Positions 45,613 to 54,902 of a stretch of 64,000 nucleotides of DNA are shown here, piece by piece. Every line of letters begins with the position of its first letter. Within the stretch, counting starts at the first letter, position 1. The notes below the pieces were generated by a model that searched no databases, was not told where the DNA came from, and was given only the letters and a program-made list of their open reading frames with translations. Position numbers and translations under genes: made by a program. The stretch comes from an uncultured Eubacteriales bacterium (GTDB lineage Bacteria > Bacillota > Clostridia > Oscillospirales > Oscillospiraceae): NCBI GenBank assembly GCA_900544765.1, contig UQWI01000001.1, positions 248,001 through 312,000 of the forward strand, in the 5' to 3' direction.

Positions 45613-46149
45613 TCAGGTATCCTTCTTATATACTGTTAAGCAGACTTTGCCGTAATTGCGCGTTAGCGTCCTCCTGTATGGGGGCTCGAGCTCCGGCATA
45701 ATTTTTTCCCTTCTGCTTTCGCAGACAATTATACCACCGTCGTTCAATATGTCAACATTTTGGATGGCTTCCAGCGCTTTTTCGAGCAGATTCGAGTCAT
45801 AGGGCGGGTCCAGGAACACCAGGTCGAACTTCCCGCCTCGCCTCAAAAAGCCTATGGACTCGGACTGCTCCACCCTGCCTCTGAGGCCGCAGCGCTCCAG
45901 GTTTGCTCGCACGAGCTTCAGGCTCTTGGGACTCTCGTCGACGAACACGCACTCGGCCGCCCCTCTGGACAGCGCCTCTATGCCGAGCTGTCCTGTACCC
46001 GCGAAGAGGTCGAGCACCCTCCGGCCCTCGATGTCGAACTGTACAATGTTGAACATGGCCTCCTTGACCATGTCGGTCGTTGGCCTGACCTCCATTCCGC
46101 TGGGCTCAAGGAGCTTGCGTCCGCGGGCAGTACCGGTTATAACTCTCAT
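45613..46149 (-). CDS. rsmD: 16S rRNA (guanine966-N2)-methyltransferase RsmD
   Basis: 178 residues: RVITGTARGRKLLEP at the start, SAM site DLFAGTGQLGIEALSRGA and catalytic DPPYD. Methylates G966 in the 30S head. Overlaps the uvrC stop by 4 nt and is followed by coaD. Confidence 0.95.
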   Translation of the reverse strand: MRVITGTARGRKLLEPSGMEVRPTTDMVKEAMFNIVQFDIEGRRVLDLFAGTGQLGIEALSRGAAECVFVDESPKSLKLVRANLERCGLRGRVEQSESIGFLRRGGKFDLVFLDPPYDSNLLEKALEAIQNVDILNDGGIIVCESRREKIMPELEPPYRRTLTRNYGKVCLTVYKKDT

Positions 46150-47984
46150 GCTTTCTCCTCCTCTGCCGGGTGGAATCGGTCGTAGACCGCCCGGGCGGCG
46201 TTTTTGGGGACAACGGCGCAGAGCTGCTCGTAGTCTGCGGCCTTTATTGCCTTGACGGTGCCAAAGGCGCGCAGCAGGTCGTTGCGGCGCTTCGCGCCCA
46301 CGTTGGGTATGTCGTCGAGGCCGGAGTGCAGCTTCGCCGTGCGCAGCGAGCGCTGGTACTCTATGGCGCAGCGGTGCGTCTCCTCCTGTATGGTGCCGAT
46401 AAAGGCAAACACGGCCGGGTTGCCGGAGATACCTATCTCCCTCCCCTCGGGCGTCTCCAGCGCGCGGGTGCGGTGCCGGTCGTCCTTGACCATGCCGAAG
46501 GTCGGTATGCTGAGCCCCAGCTCCTGCAGCACCCCCTGCGCCGCCGAAGCGTGCGCGGCGCCTCCGTCTATCAGCAGCAGGTCCGGCGTGTCGTTAAACT
46601 TCTCATCCCCGTCCAGCGCCCGCCTGAAGCGCCGCGTGACGGCCTGACGCATGCTCTCGTAATCGTCCGGCTCCGTCAGGTCGCGTATCCTGAACTTGCG
46701 GTAATCGCGCTTGAGCGGTTTGCCGTGCACGAACACGGTCATCGCCGCGACTATGCCCTCGCTGCCGAGGTTGGATATGTCGAAGGCCTCTATGCGCTCC
46801 GGCACCTTGGGCAGTCCCAGCGTCCGCTGGAGCCACTCGAGCGTCTTGAGCGACTTCTGCGCCGCCGTCGCCGCGCGCTCGACCTCCTCGCGCGCGTTGG
46901 TCATCGCGGTGTCCAGAAGCTGACGCTTGTCCCCGCGCTGCGGCACCTCTACGCGCACCTTCTTGCCGCTCTCCTTCGAGAACAGCTCGCTGAGCGCGGC
47001 CAAATCCTCGTCAGCCATGCAGTCGGGCAGCAATATGAATTTGGGCCAGGCTCCGCGCGCGGCATAATACTGACGTACGAGGGTACTGACGGCCTCCCCG
47101 TCGGACTCGAGCGGCTCGTCCATGAGCTCGAAGTCCTTGTCGGCCAAATTCCCTGAGACGTAGTGGAGCACGGCCATGCAGGTCTTTGCCCCGCGATAGA
47201 AGCCGACGGCGTCGGTGTCCGCGTACACGGCGTAGATGACGCGCTGGCGGTTGCCCAGGCCGTCTATGGCCCGGATGCGGTCGCGCAGTTCTGCGGCGTT
47301 CTCGAAGCGCAGCTCCTCGCTTGCGGCCTCCATCCGGCGCGTGAGCTCTTCCGTGAGCTCCTTTGTGCGCCCCGAGAGCACCAGCTCCGCCTGAGAAACA
47401 GCGGCCCTGTAGTCGTCGCCCGTCAGGCTCCCGCTGCGGCACCACCCGGCGCAGGAGCCCATGTGGTAGTTCAGGCAGGGCCTTGCCTTGTCTATGTCGC
47501 GTGGGAAACGGCGTGAGCAGGTCGGCAGGCGCAGGGCCTTGCAGACCGTGTCGATTATGTCCTTGGTCTGGCTGCGGCCGCCGAATGGCCCGAAATACTT
47601 CGCCCCGTCCTTCGCCGTGCGGTTACAGAGCGTAAAGCGCGGGTACTCGCTCCTGACGTCCAGGCGGATAAACGGATAACCCTTGTCGTCCTTGAGCAGG
47701 ATGTTGTAGTGCGGTTTGTAGCGCTTTATCAGCGAGTTTTCGAGCACCAGGGCCTCAAATTCCGTCTTGACTACGATGACGTCGAAGTCGTCCACCTTCG
47801 CCGCCATCGCCGCAACCTTGGGCAGGTGGTCGCCGCGGAAATAGCTGGTCACGCGATTTTTCAGCGCCTTCGCCTTGCCGACGTATATCACCTCGCCGCG
47901 CGCGTCCTTCATGATATACACGCCCGGCAGCAGCGGCAGGCGGTTCGCCTTGTCGCGCAGCTCGTCTATTTTCGTGTTGGCCAC
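46146..47984 (-). CDS. uvrC: excinuclease ABC subunit C
   Basis: 612 residues: GIY-YIG nuclease at 1-100 (LPLLPGVYIMKDARGEVIYVGKA), a Cys-containing middle, UVR motif near 200-235 (TRRMEAASEELRFENAAELRD), RNase H-like endonuclease domain (ERIEAFDISNLGSEG) and helix-hairpin-helix pair at the C terminus. Makes both incisions in nucleotide excision repair with UvrAB. GTG start with AAGGGAAAG upstream. No LexA-type box was evident. Confidence 0.96.
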   Translation of the reverse strand: MANTKIDELRDKANRLPLLPGVYIMKDARGEVIYVGKAKALKNRVTSYFRGDHLPKVAAMAAKVDDFDVIVVKTEFEALVLENSLIKRYKPHYNILLKDDKGYPFIRLDVRSEYPRFTLCNRTAKDGAKYFGPFGGRSQTKDIIDTVCKALRLPTCSRRFPRDIDKARPCLNYHMGSCAGWCRSGSLTGDDYRAAVSQAELVLSGRTKELTEELTRRMEAASEELRFENAAELRDRIRAIDGLGNRQRVIYAVYADTDAVGFYRGAKTCMAVLHYVSGNLADKDFELMDEPLESDGEAVSTLVRQYYAARGAWPKFILLPDCMADEDLAALSELFSKESGKKVRVEVPQRGDKRQLLDTAMTNAREEVERAATAAQKSLKTLEWLQRTLGLPKVPERIEAFDISNLGSEGIVAAMTVFVHGKPLKRDYRKFRIRDLTEPDDYESMRQAVTRRFRRALDGDEKFNDTPDLLLIDGGAAHASAAQGVLQELGLSIPTFGMVKDDRHRTRALETPEGREIGISGNPAVFAFIGTIQEETHRCAIEYQRSLRTAKLHSGLDDIPNVGAKRRNDLLRAFGTVKAIKAADYEQLCAVVPKNAARAVYDRFHPAEEEKA

Positions 47985-48120
47985 CTTCTTTCCCTTGCAG
48001 TCTGTTTTACCGTGCCTTCTTATGACTCCACTACCTACAGGGGAGTCTTTTTCCAGGGTTTCATTCGCAAGGAGGATTTACTCCGCCCAGCTGCGCAATA
48101 AACCGCTCCTCCAATTAAAA

Positions 48121-48144
48121 AAGGGCGTGCAGCAGCACGCCCTT
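48121..48144 (-). terminator. HPr terminator
   Basis: AAGGGCGTGC/GCACGCCCTT stem followed by TTTTTTAATT on the minus strand. Confidence 0.85.
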
Positions 48145-48163
48145 GCTAGGTTATTCGCTGGGA

Positions 48164-48427
48164 TTACTCAGAGAAGTCAGAGTCGATAAGCGCGGAGAGC
48201 GTAGCAATAGCCTCATTCTCATCTACGCCGTCGGCCACGATATTTACGGCGGTACCCTTGACTATGCCGAGGGACAGGACGCCCAGGAGGCTCTTGGCGT
48301 TGACGCGCCTGTCATCCTTCTCAATCCAGATGCTGCTCTTGAACTCGTTGGCCTTCTGAATAAAGAAGGTGGCGGGCCTGGCGTGAAGACCTACCTGATT
48401 GTTTATTGTAACCTCTTTGGATATCAC
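48164..48427 (-). CDS. ptsH: HPr-family phosphocarrier protein
   Basis: 87 residues from a GTG at 48427, chosen because GGAAGGAG lies 8 nt upstream and because HPr normally begins just before KEVTI. His in VGLHARPAT is the site phosphorylated by EI, and Ser in NAKSLLGVLSLG is the HprK regulatory site; both are present, so it is HPr and not the His-lacking Crh. Monocistronic, with promoter and terminator; EI is not in the window. Confidence 0.93.
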   Translation of the reverse strand: MISKEVTINNQVGLHARPATFFIQKANEFKSSIWIEKDDRRVNAKSLLGVLSLGIVKGTAVNIVADGVDENEAIATLSALIDSDFSE

Positions 48428-48482
48428 GAAAGACACTCCTTCCACAACCCCAAGCCTGCGGATTCAGGCTTTAGCACTATTA

Positions 48483-48511
48483 ATGTTAACAAATTTGGCG
48501 TGAAACGTCAA
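48483..48511 (-). promoter_or_regulatory. HPr promoter
   Basis: -35 TTGACG (48506-48511), 17-bp spacer, -10 TAACAT (48483-48488); a small AAGCCTG/CAGGCTT hairpin follows in the leader. Confidence 0.6.
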
Positions 48512-48568
48512 CCGATTTTGGCCGATTTGGCTGTTTACACAAGTTGTGCTCCGGCTGGCCGCTTGATT

Positions 48569-50947
48569 TTATTTCAGTTCCACCACGGTTACGCCGCTTT
48601 CTCCCTCACCGTAGCGTCCGAGTCTAAAACTTTTGACGAATTTGTTCCGTTTCAGGGCCTGCTGCACGGCGGCCCTCAGCGCGCCGGTACCCTTGCCGTG
48701 GATTATCGTCACCGTCTCAAGCTTACCCATAACGGCGGAATCTATGTACCGCTCCAGCACGGGTATGGCCTCCAGGGTCTCCATGCCGCGCAAATCGAGC
48801 TCCTCCGCCACGGAGGAGGCGCGAAGCGACGCGCCGCCGGGGCTGGATCTGGGCTGCTGCTTCTTCTGCTTGGGCTTTTCTACCACACGCACCTCGTCCT
48901 GCTTCGCCGTCAGGCTCATGGCCCCGGCGCGCAGCTGGAGCGAGCCGTCGCGGTTTACGCCCACGACCTCGGCGTTCACGCCCATGCTCAAGAGCTCCAC
49001 GGTGTCGCCCTGCACGGCCGGGCGCGTGGGTTTCTTGACCTCCTGCGGCATGGCCGGGCGCTCTGCAAAGCGCTCCTCGGCCTCATTGAGGCTCCTCAGC
49101 AGCTTTGTGCGGGCTTCGTTTGCCGAGCGGTGGTCCTCCTCGTCATTTATCTGCGAGCGCATGCGGTCAATCTCTGCGAAAGCGGCCTCTGCCGTCTCGC
49201 GCGCGGAGGCGATTATGCGCTCTGCGTCGCGCTTTGCCTTGACCTCCGCCTTGTCCAGCCTGAGCTCCAGCTCCACGCGTATCTTGGCCGACTCCTTGCG
49301 GTTGGCCTCTGCCTCGCGCAGCTTCTCTTCGGCCTGCGCGCGGTCGTGCTCCAGGGCCTGGCGCACCTCCTCGAGCTTGGCTATAGTCGCCTCAAAGCTC
49401 GCGCTCTCGGTCCCCACGCGGCCCCTGGCGTCGTCGATTATCGCTTTCGGCACGCCGAGGCGCTCGGATATGGCGAAGGCGTTGGACTTGCCCGGTATGC
49501 CCACGAGCAGCCTGTACGTCGGCTTGAGCGTCGCCACGTCGAACTCGCAGGAGGCGTTCATAACGCCCTTTTCGTTTGTGGCGTAGACCTTCAGCTCCGC
49601 GTAGTGCGTCGTCGCAGCGATTACCGCGCCGCGTTTCCGCGCGTACTCTATGATGGATATCGCCAGAGCAGCGCCCTCCGTGGGGTCGGTACCCGCGCCC
49701 AGCTCGTCGAAGAGCACCAGGGTATTCTCCCCACACTCCTCAAGTATGCGCACATTGTTCGTCATGTGCGAAGAAAAAGTCGACAAGTTCTGCTCTATGC
49801 TCTGCTCGTCGCCTATATCCGCGAAAACGCCGGAAAACACCGGCACGGCGCTGTCAGCGGCGGCAGGGATGTGCAGGCCGCAGGCGGCCATGACGCACAT
49901 AAGGCCTATGGTCTTGAGCGTGACGGTCTTGCCGCCCGTGTTCGGGCCGGTGATGACCAGCGTGTCATAAGTGCCGCCCAGTTCCAGGTCTATCGGCACG
50001 GCGGTCTCCTTCGAGAGCAGGGGATGGCGCGCCCTGTGCAGCCTTATCTCGCGCTTGGAAATCTCCGGCTCCACGGCGTCGAGCGTATAGCTGAGCCTCG
50101 CCTTGGCAAAGATGAGGTCGAGCCTGACGAGCAGGTCGAAGTCCAGTGAAATGCCGTCGGCGTGCTCGGCGCAGTCGGCCGAGAGCTCGGCGAGTATGCG
50201 CTCAATCTCCGCCTTTTCGCGGGCGCGCAGCTCGCGCAGTTCGTTGTTTGCCTTCACGGCGGCCATCGGCTCCACGAAAAGCGTAGCGCCTGAGCTGGAT
50301 ACGTCGTGCACCAGGCCGGGCACCGCGTTCTTGAACTCGGCCTTGACAGGTACGACGTAGCGCTCGCTCCTGGTCGTTATGATGGGGTCCTGCAGCGCCT
50401 TTGCGTAGCTTGGCGAGGAGATTATCTTTTGCAGCGCGTCGCGCACACGGGCGCTCGCCGCGCGTATGAGCCGGCGGATGTTCGCCAGCTCCGCGCTCGC
50501 GGCGTCGGCAATCTCGTCCTCTCCGGCTATGGAGCTCGTTATCTTGTCCTCGAGGTAGCGGTTGGCCTGAAGCGACTGGAAGAGGTAGTCTATGCAGGTC
50601 TTTTCGCGCTTGCCGTCGCCCGCAGCGTAGCTTTTGGCGGCCCTGGCAGCGGCCAGGACGCCCGCTATGCCCGTGAGCTCGCGCGTGTTGAGCGCGCCCC
50701 CCATTTCGGCGCGCTGCAGGCTGGGCCTCACGTCCTTTACTCCGGAGAAGCTCGGGCTGCCCTGCGTGACCATCATGCCGCGCGCGGCGCTGGTCTCCGC
50801 CAAACGGCGGCGGACCTCGGCCTCATCCGTGCTCGGCGCCAGGGTCAGGGCGCGGGACTTGGCCAAATCGCTCACCGCCTCATGCTCGAGCATCGCCAAT
50901 ACGGCGGGCAGCTCAAGCGTAGCGGTGCTTCTTTCGTATTGAGTCAT
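48569..50947 (-). CDS. mutS2: endonuclease MutS2 (RqcU-type)
   Basis: 792 residues. MutS core and ATPase with Walker A GPNTGGKTVTLKT, Walker B LVLFDELGAGTDP, a long coiled coil (about 530-640), KOW-like segment and a C-terminal Smr domain (LDLRGMETLEAIPVLERYID, IIHGKGTGALR). MutS2 lacks mismatch recognition; it acts on branched DNA and, in Bacillus, on collided ribosomes. Overlaps recO by 4 nt. Confidence 0.95.
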   Translation of the reverse strand: MTQYERSTATLELPAVLAMLEHEAVSDLAKSRALTLAPSTDEAEVRRRLAETSAARGMMVTQGSPSFSGVKDVRPSLQRAEMGGALNTRELTGIAGVLAAARAAKSYAAGDGKREKTCIDYLFQSLQANRYLEDKITSSIAGEDEIADAASAELANIRRLIRAASARVRDALQKIISSPSYAKALQDPIITTRSERYVVPVKAEFKNAVPGLVHDVSSSGATLFVEPMAAVKANNELRELRAREKAEIERILAELSADCAEHADGISLDFDLLVRLDLIFAKARLSYTLDAVEPEISKREIRLHRARHPLLSKETAVPIDLELGGTYDTLVITGPNTGGKTVTLKTIGLMCVMAACGLHIPAAADSAVPVFSGVFADIGDEQSIEQNLSTFSSHMTNNVRILEECGENTLVLFDELGAGTDPTEGAALAISIIEYARKRGAVIAATTHYAELKVYATNEKGVMNASCEFDVATLKPTYRLLVGIPGKSNAFAISERLGVPKAIIDDARGRVGTESASFEATIAKLEEVRQALEHDRAQAEEKLREAEANRKESAKIRVELELRLDKAEVKAKRDAERIIASARETAEAAFAEIDRMRSQINDEEDHRSANEARTKLLRSLNEAEERFAERPAMPQEVKKPTRPAVQGDTVELLSMGVNAEVVGVNRDGSLQLRAGAMSLTAKQDEVRVVEKPKQKKQQPRSSPGGASLRASSVAEELDLRGMETLEAIPVLERYIDSAVMGKLETVTIIHGKGTGALRAAVQQALKRNKFVKSFRLGRYGEGESGVTVVELK

Positions 50948-51690
50948 TGCAGCTGTGCCCTCAGTTTCTTGTAATAGTCAAGGCTGCCGAAGCTGCGGTC
51001 GAGCTGATAGAGCGTGTAGGCCTCGCAGACCTCGCCCAGCTCGCTCAGCTGAGGCTCCGCCAGCCGGAAGGAAAATACGCGTCTGGAGTCGGCGTCGACA
51101 ATATAGCGCATGGCCTCCAGCGTCCCCTCGCTCACATGCAGGCCGCCGACGGCGCGGCAGTCGGGGCAGTACAGCTCGCCGTGCTCTGGGAAGAGCCTCG
51201 CCTCAGCCATGCCGGTCTTGCCGCAGCCGGCGCACTGCTCGAGCTCCGGCCTGTAACCGGACAGGCACATCAGCCTGAGCTCAAACGCGGCCTTGAGCTG
51301 CTTCGGCGGGCAGAGCCTGTTCGAGAGCGCGTAAAGCGCGTTCAGCCCCAGCTGAAGTATCTCCGGCTCGGCCACGTTCTCATTGGAGACGGCCTCGAGC
51401 AGCTCTGCGATATAGCTGCCCAGCGCGAGAGTGTTTATATCCGCGCGCAGCGCGCGGAACTGCTCCACGGTCGCGGCCTCGTTCACCGTCCACAGGCCCT
51501 TGTTGCCGAAAAGCGTGAAATCCGAGAACGTCAGCAGCTGTGTCGCCGCAGCGAGCTTGCTGCGTGTGCGGGCCACTCCCCTAGCTTTGACGCTTATCTT
51601 GCCGTCGGTCTCGGTCAGGACGGTGAGTATCTTGTCGGTCTCCTTGTACTTTGCCTCACGGAGAACCAAACCGCGTGTAGTGAGAAACAT
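50944..51690 (-). CDS. recO: DNA repair protein RecO
   Basis: 248 residues from ATG 51690, nine nt after GGAGGG. N-terminal OB fold (TTRGLVLREAKYKETDKILTVLT), helical middle, and a zinc site with CAGCGKTG and YCPDC. Loads RecA with RecR in gap repair. In the yqzL-recO-mutS2 unit. Confidence 0.95.
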   Translation of the reverse strand: MFLTTRGLVLREAKYKETDKILTVLTETDGKISVKARGVARTRSKLAAATQLLTFSDFTLFGNKGLWTVNEAATVEQFRALRADINTLALGSYIAELLEAVSNENVAEPEILQLGLNALYALSNRLCPPKQLKAAFELRLMCLSGYRPELEQCAGCGKTGMAEARLFPEHGELYCPDCRAVGGLHVSEGTLEAMRYIVDADSRRVFSFRLAEPQLSELGEVCEAYTLYQLDRSFGSLDYYKKLRAQLQ

Positions 51691-51722
51691 ATGTATCACC
51701 CTCCGAAGTCCGGCGGGCGGAC

Positions 51723-51836
51723 TCAGCCGCCCGCCGTGTTATCTTCATCGTTAATTTCCCCCGAGCGCCGGCTCCAAAGCCAGCAAATCGGGTCGCCGGT
51801 CTCACGGAAAACTTCCCAAAGCTCTTCGCCGGACAC
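51723..51836 (-). CDS. yqzL: YqzL-family small protein
   Basis: 37 residues from a GTG at 51836 (an upstream in-frame GTG at 51845 overlaps the ribosome binding site GAGG). The sequence ELWEVFRETGDPICWLWSR matches the small YqzL family, which lies between era and recO in Bacillus. Its stop is 32 nt before the recO start. Function unknown. It is easy to miss because of its length. Confidence 0.75.
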   Translation of the reverse strand: MSGEELWEVFRETGDPICWLWSRRSGEINDEDNTAGG

Positions 51837-51916
51837 ATCAATCACCTCGGTGATATTTTGCGCCGGACGGCGCGGGCTAACAATGGGAATATTTTTTCTG
51901 CGCTTGACCAGCGTTG

Positions 51917-51945
51917 ATTATATACCAAGCCGTCAAGCGAATCAA
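51917..51945 (-). promoter_or_regulatory. promoter of yqzL-recO-mutS2
   Basis: -35 TTGATT (51940-51945), 17-bp spacer, -10 TATAAT (51917-51922). Confidence 0.7.
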
Positions 51946-52017
51946 GCTGTTTCGGCAACATACCGGGACTTGCCATGTTAGCGTGCACAGCGGCGCAGCT
52001 GCCGCAGCCGTTCGGCG

Positions 52018-53454
52018 TCAATTCAGGCTGAAGCTCTCCGCGAAGGCGACGGCGTCCTCGCGCGTATAGAGATTGGACGCGAGCGAGAGCTGATAGCAGA
52101 CCTCGCTCTCCGGCGGCGCGAGATAAACCGTCCAGTAGTCGCTCTGCGTGTCGAGCGCATCCACGTCAAAGCCATACTGCCAGTACTCGGATATTTCCCC
52201 GGCCGTGAGCAGATCTGTTTTGAGCCGGCAGATGATTGCCGGGTACTTCAAGCCCTCTAGCGGCTCGGCGTCCTCGCACCAGTGGTGGTTCCCGAACGCT
52301 ATGTTGTCTCCGGTGACAAGCTCGCCGTTTTCGTCAGTCACTTTCTGCGCGTCTATCGGCGCGACGACGGCGGATTGGGTATACACGCTTGACTCCACGA
52401 TGTTCCACGCGGCCTGAGACGAGCACCAGCTCCCGTAGTCGCCGTACTTGCCGTAGACGCTGGGCATTTTGAACATTTGCAGCCCGTCCGGCGCGGTGAA
52501 GCTCACGTCGAGATACCGCTCGCTGCGCTCCTGCTCCTCCAGTACGCCCCGCGCCGCGGCGGCGTACTTATCGCCGCTCCCGTCGTCGTAGTCGGAGAGC
52601 ATCAGCTCGTTCAGGCCGACAAGCGTCTCGTGCCCTTCATCGCCGCGCCTGAAGAGTATGTACCAGTCCCCGTCGCTGTAAAACCAGCCGTCGTCCGCCG
52701 CGGTAAAGTCTTCGCCGACGTACTGCGGGTAGTCGGCCTTGAAACGGTAGGCCACGCGGTAAAAACTCAGCTCCCGCCCTTCCACGTCCACCGTGCTCAC
52801 TGGTTCCGCCTCGGCCAGCTCTACCTCCGAGGGGCTCCAGGCCCTGTACATGCTGAGCGAGTATGCGCCGGACGCGGCGTAGTTTTTGAGCGTATCCACG
52901 ACGTCATCAGGTATGCCGCTCACGTCGCAGCTCACGCCCACAGAGTCCAAGTCCGGCACCTGCGGCGTGTGAAATTTCCGCGACATCAGGTAGAGGCAGT
53001 CGGCGGCCTTGTCCCAGTCGCCGCCAAATTCGCTGTAGTCGTCCGCGTAGCTGCCGTACACGCGCGCGGAGAATTCACCGTCGTGGAACAGCAGATAGAG
53101 CTCGGCAAAGCCGCTCACGGTGTCGCCCTCGCGTGTGTACGATCCGGTGTCGGCCTTCATGTCCGGGTCGTCCAGCGTCAGCGTGGGCGAAAAAGTGTAG
53201 AACACAAGGCCGTCTATGCTCCCGGCGTGCAGCACGGTGCAGCCGCCCCTGTCCCAGCCGGAGACGCCCCAGCCCTCACTCTCGCCGCGCTCGCTCCAGT
53301 CGCCCGCGAGGTTTTCGGCGTACTCCTCCGCCATGTCCACGGCGGCCTGAGGCACGGCCTCGGGCGTGTGCTCATCCGGCGCGTCCTCCTGCCCCGTGCC
53401 GCAGGCGGCGAGCAGCAGCATTGAGAGCGCGAATGCGATTATTCCCCTCTTCAT
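52018..53454 (-). CDS. large lipoprotein, unknown function
   Basis: 478 residues. Signal peptide with lipobox LAAC (Cys18), so it should be lipid-anchored on the outer face. A Glu/Asp-rich body follows with many aromatic residues (GWGVSGWDRGG, YRVAYRFKADYPQYVG) and no catalytic motif that I recognise; a second domain starts near residue 315 (YLDVSFTAPDGLQMF). The protein interrupts the usual era-yqzL order. GGAGGGAG precedes the ATG. Probably an accessory envelope protein of this lineage. Confidence 0.75.
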   Translation of the reverse strand: MKRGIIAFALSMLLLAACGTGQEDAPDEHTPEAVPQAAVDMAEEYAENLAGDWSERGESEGWGVSGWDRGGCTVLHAGSIDGLVFYTFSPTLTLDDPDMKADTGSYTREGDTVSGFAELYLLFHDGEFSARVYGSYADDYSEFGGDWDKAADCLYLMSRKFHTPQVPDLDSVGVSCDVSGIPDDVVDTLKNYAASGAYSLSMYRAWSPSEVELAEAEPVSTVDVEGRELSFYRVAYRFKADYPQYVGEDFTAADDGWFYSDGDWYILFRRGDEGHETLVGLNELMLSDYDDGSGDKYAAAARGVLEEQERSERYLDVSFTAPDGLQMFKMPSVYGKYGDYGSWCSSQAAWNIVESSVYTQSAVVAPIDAQKVTDENGELVTGDNIAFGNHHWCEDAEPLEGLKYPAIICRLKTDLLTAGEISEYWQYGFDVDALDTQSDYWTVYLAPPESEVCYQLSLASNLYTREDAVAFAESFSLN

Positions 53455-53484
53455 GTCTTTCTCCCTCCTATCCGGCAGGGAACG

Positions 53485-54372
53485 TCAGTTGTCGGAAAAC
53501 CCGAAATTGCGCAGCAGGCTCATGGAGTCGCGCCAGTTCTCCTTGACCTTCACCCATGTCTGCAAATAGACTTTGGTGTCCAGGAGCGTCTCCATATCCT
53601 TCCGCGCCATTTCCCCGATTTTCTTCAACATAGCTCCGTTCTTGCCAATGATAATGCCCTTGTGACTCGTCTTTTCGCAGTAAATAGTGGCGTCTATCTC
53701 TATGATGCCGTCCTCGCGCTCCACGAAGCGGTTGACTACGACCGCCGTGCCGTGCGGCACCTCGCGCTCAAGGCACCAGAGCAGCTTCTCGCGGATTATC
53801 TCAGCGCACAGCTGCTTTTCCGGCTGGTCGGTAAACACGTCGTCCGGGAAGAGGTGCGGCCCTTCCTCGGCGAATTTGTCCAGCTCGTCGAGCAGCGCGT
53901 CGAGGCCCTCGCCGCGCTTGGCGGATATGGGCACGACGGCCGCGAAGTTGTACTCGGCGGCATAGGCCGCGATTACGGAGAGCAGCTCGGATTTCTCCAC
54001 CGTGTCAATCTTGTTCACGGCCAGCACGGCGGGCATATCCGCGTTCTTGAGCTGACGGATGAGCTCGGCCTCCTGCTTGCCGACGGACGGTATGGGCTCC
54101 ACGACGAGCACGACGGCGTCCACGTCGGACACGCTCTCCCGCACGACCTTGTCCATATACTCGCCCAGACGCGTGCGGGCGCGGTGGAAGCCGGGCGTGT
54201 CCAGGAACACGAACTGCGTCTCTCCACGTGCGACTACGCCGGTTATGCGGCCGCGCGTGGTCTGCGGCTTGTTGGAGACTATGGCGACCTTCTCGCCGAC
54301 CAGGGCGTTGGTCAGCGTGCTTTTTCCGACGTTGGGCCGTCCGGCTATGGTTATCATTGCGTTCTTTGTCAT
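53485..54372 (-). CDS. era: GTPase Era
   Basis: 295 residues from ATG 54372 with GGAGG upstream. GTPase motifs GRPNVGKS (11-18), DTPGFH, NKID and SAKRGEGLD, then the C-terminal KH domain (GKNGAMLKKIGEMARKDME, cut here) that binds the 3' end of 16S rRNA. Needed for 30S maturation. Downstream of ybeY, as usual. Confidence 0.97.
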   Translation of the reverse strand: MTKNAMITIAGRPNVGKSTLTNALVGEKVAIVSNKPQTTRGRITGVVARGETQFVFLDTPGFHRARTRLGEYMDKVVRESVSDVDAVVLVVEPIPSVGKQEAELIRQLKNADMPAVLAVNKIDTVEKSELLSVIAAYAAEYNFAAVVPISAKRGEGLDALLDELDKFAEEGPHLFPDDVFTDQPEKQLCAEIIREKLLWCLEREVPHGTAVVVNRFVEREDGIIEIDATIYCEKTSHKGIIIGKNGAMLKKIGEMARKDMETLLDTKVYLQTWVKVKENWRDSMSLLRNFGFSDN

Positions 54373-54402
54373 GTTTACCTCCATGGCGCAAGGCGCCTCG
54401 TA

Positions 54403-54900
54403 TCAGTATGTTTCTTTGCCGTCGAGCGTAAGCATTATGGCCTTCTCCCGCTCACGCATTTGCTTTTTCATTTCTCCCTCGTCCACATGGTCGTAACCGA
54501 GCAGGTGGAGGACGCTGTGTACTGTGAGGTACATCAGCTCGTGGTCGAAACCGTGTCCGAATTCCTCGCCCTGCCGGGCGCAGCGCTCGAGCGAAAAGGC
54601 CATGTCGCCGAGCAGGATGCAGCCCGTGTCCAAGTCCCGCTCGCACTCTGCGGCGTCGAACTCGCCGGGTACGAGCTGGTTCATCGGGAAGCTCAGCACG
54701 TCGGTTGCGGAGTCAATGCCCCTGTACTCACGGTTTATCTCGCGTATGCCCTCGTTGTCGGTGAGCAGGGCGCTGACGGCGCAGGGCTCGTCCACGCCCT
54801 CGGCCTTTAGCGCCGCCTTCACGGCGCGCAGTATAAGCCCCCTCGCATTCTCGTGCCCGAGAGAGCGTTTTTCCCGGGAAAGGCTGAGTTTAACTTTCAT
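54403..54900 (-). CDS. ybeY: endoribonuclease YbeY
   Basis: 165 residues from ATG 54900 behind GAGGTG; the frame further upstream runs into the M32 gene. Zinc motif HSVLHLLGYDH (H-x3-H-x5-H) and STDVLSFPM are diagnostic. Single-strand RNase in 16S rRNA 3' maturation. Usually follows phoH directly; here an M32 carboxypeptidase gene intervenes. Confidence 0.95.
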   Translation of the reverse strand: MKVKLSLSREKRSLGHENARGLILRAVKAALKAEGVDEPCAVSALLTDNEGIREINREYRGIDSATDVLSFPMNQLVPGEFDAAECERDLDTGCILLGDMAFSLERCARQGEEFGHGFDHELMYLTVHSVLHLLGYDHVDEGEMKKQMREREKAIMLTLDGKETY

Positions 54901-54902
54901 AT

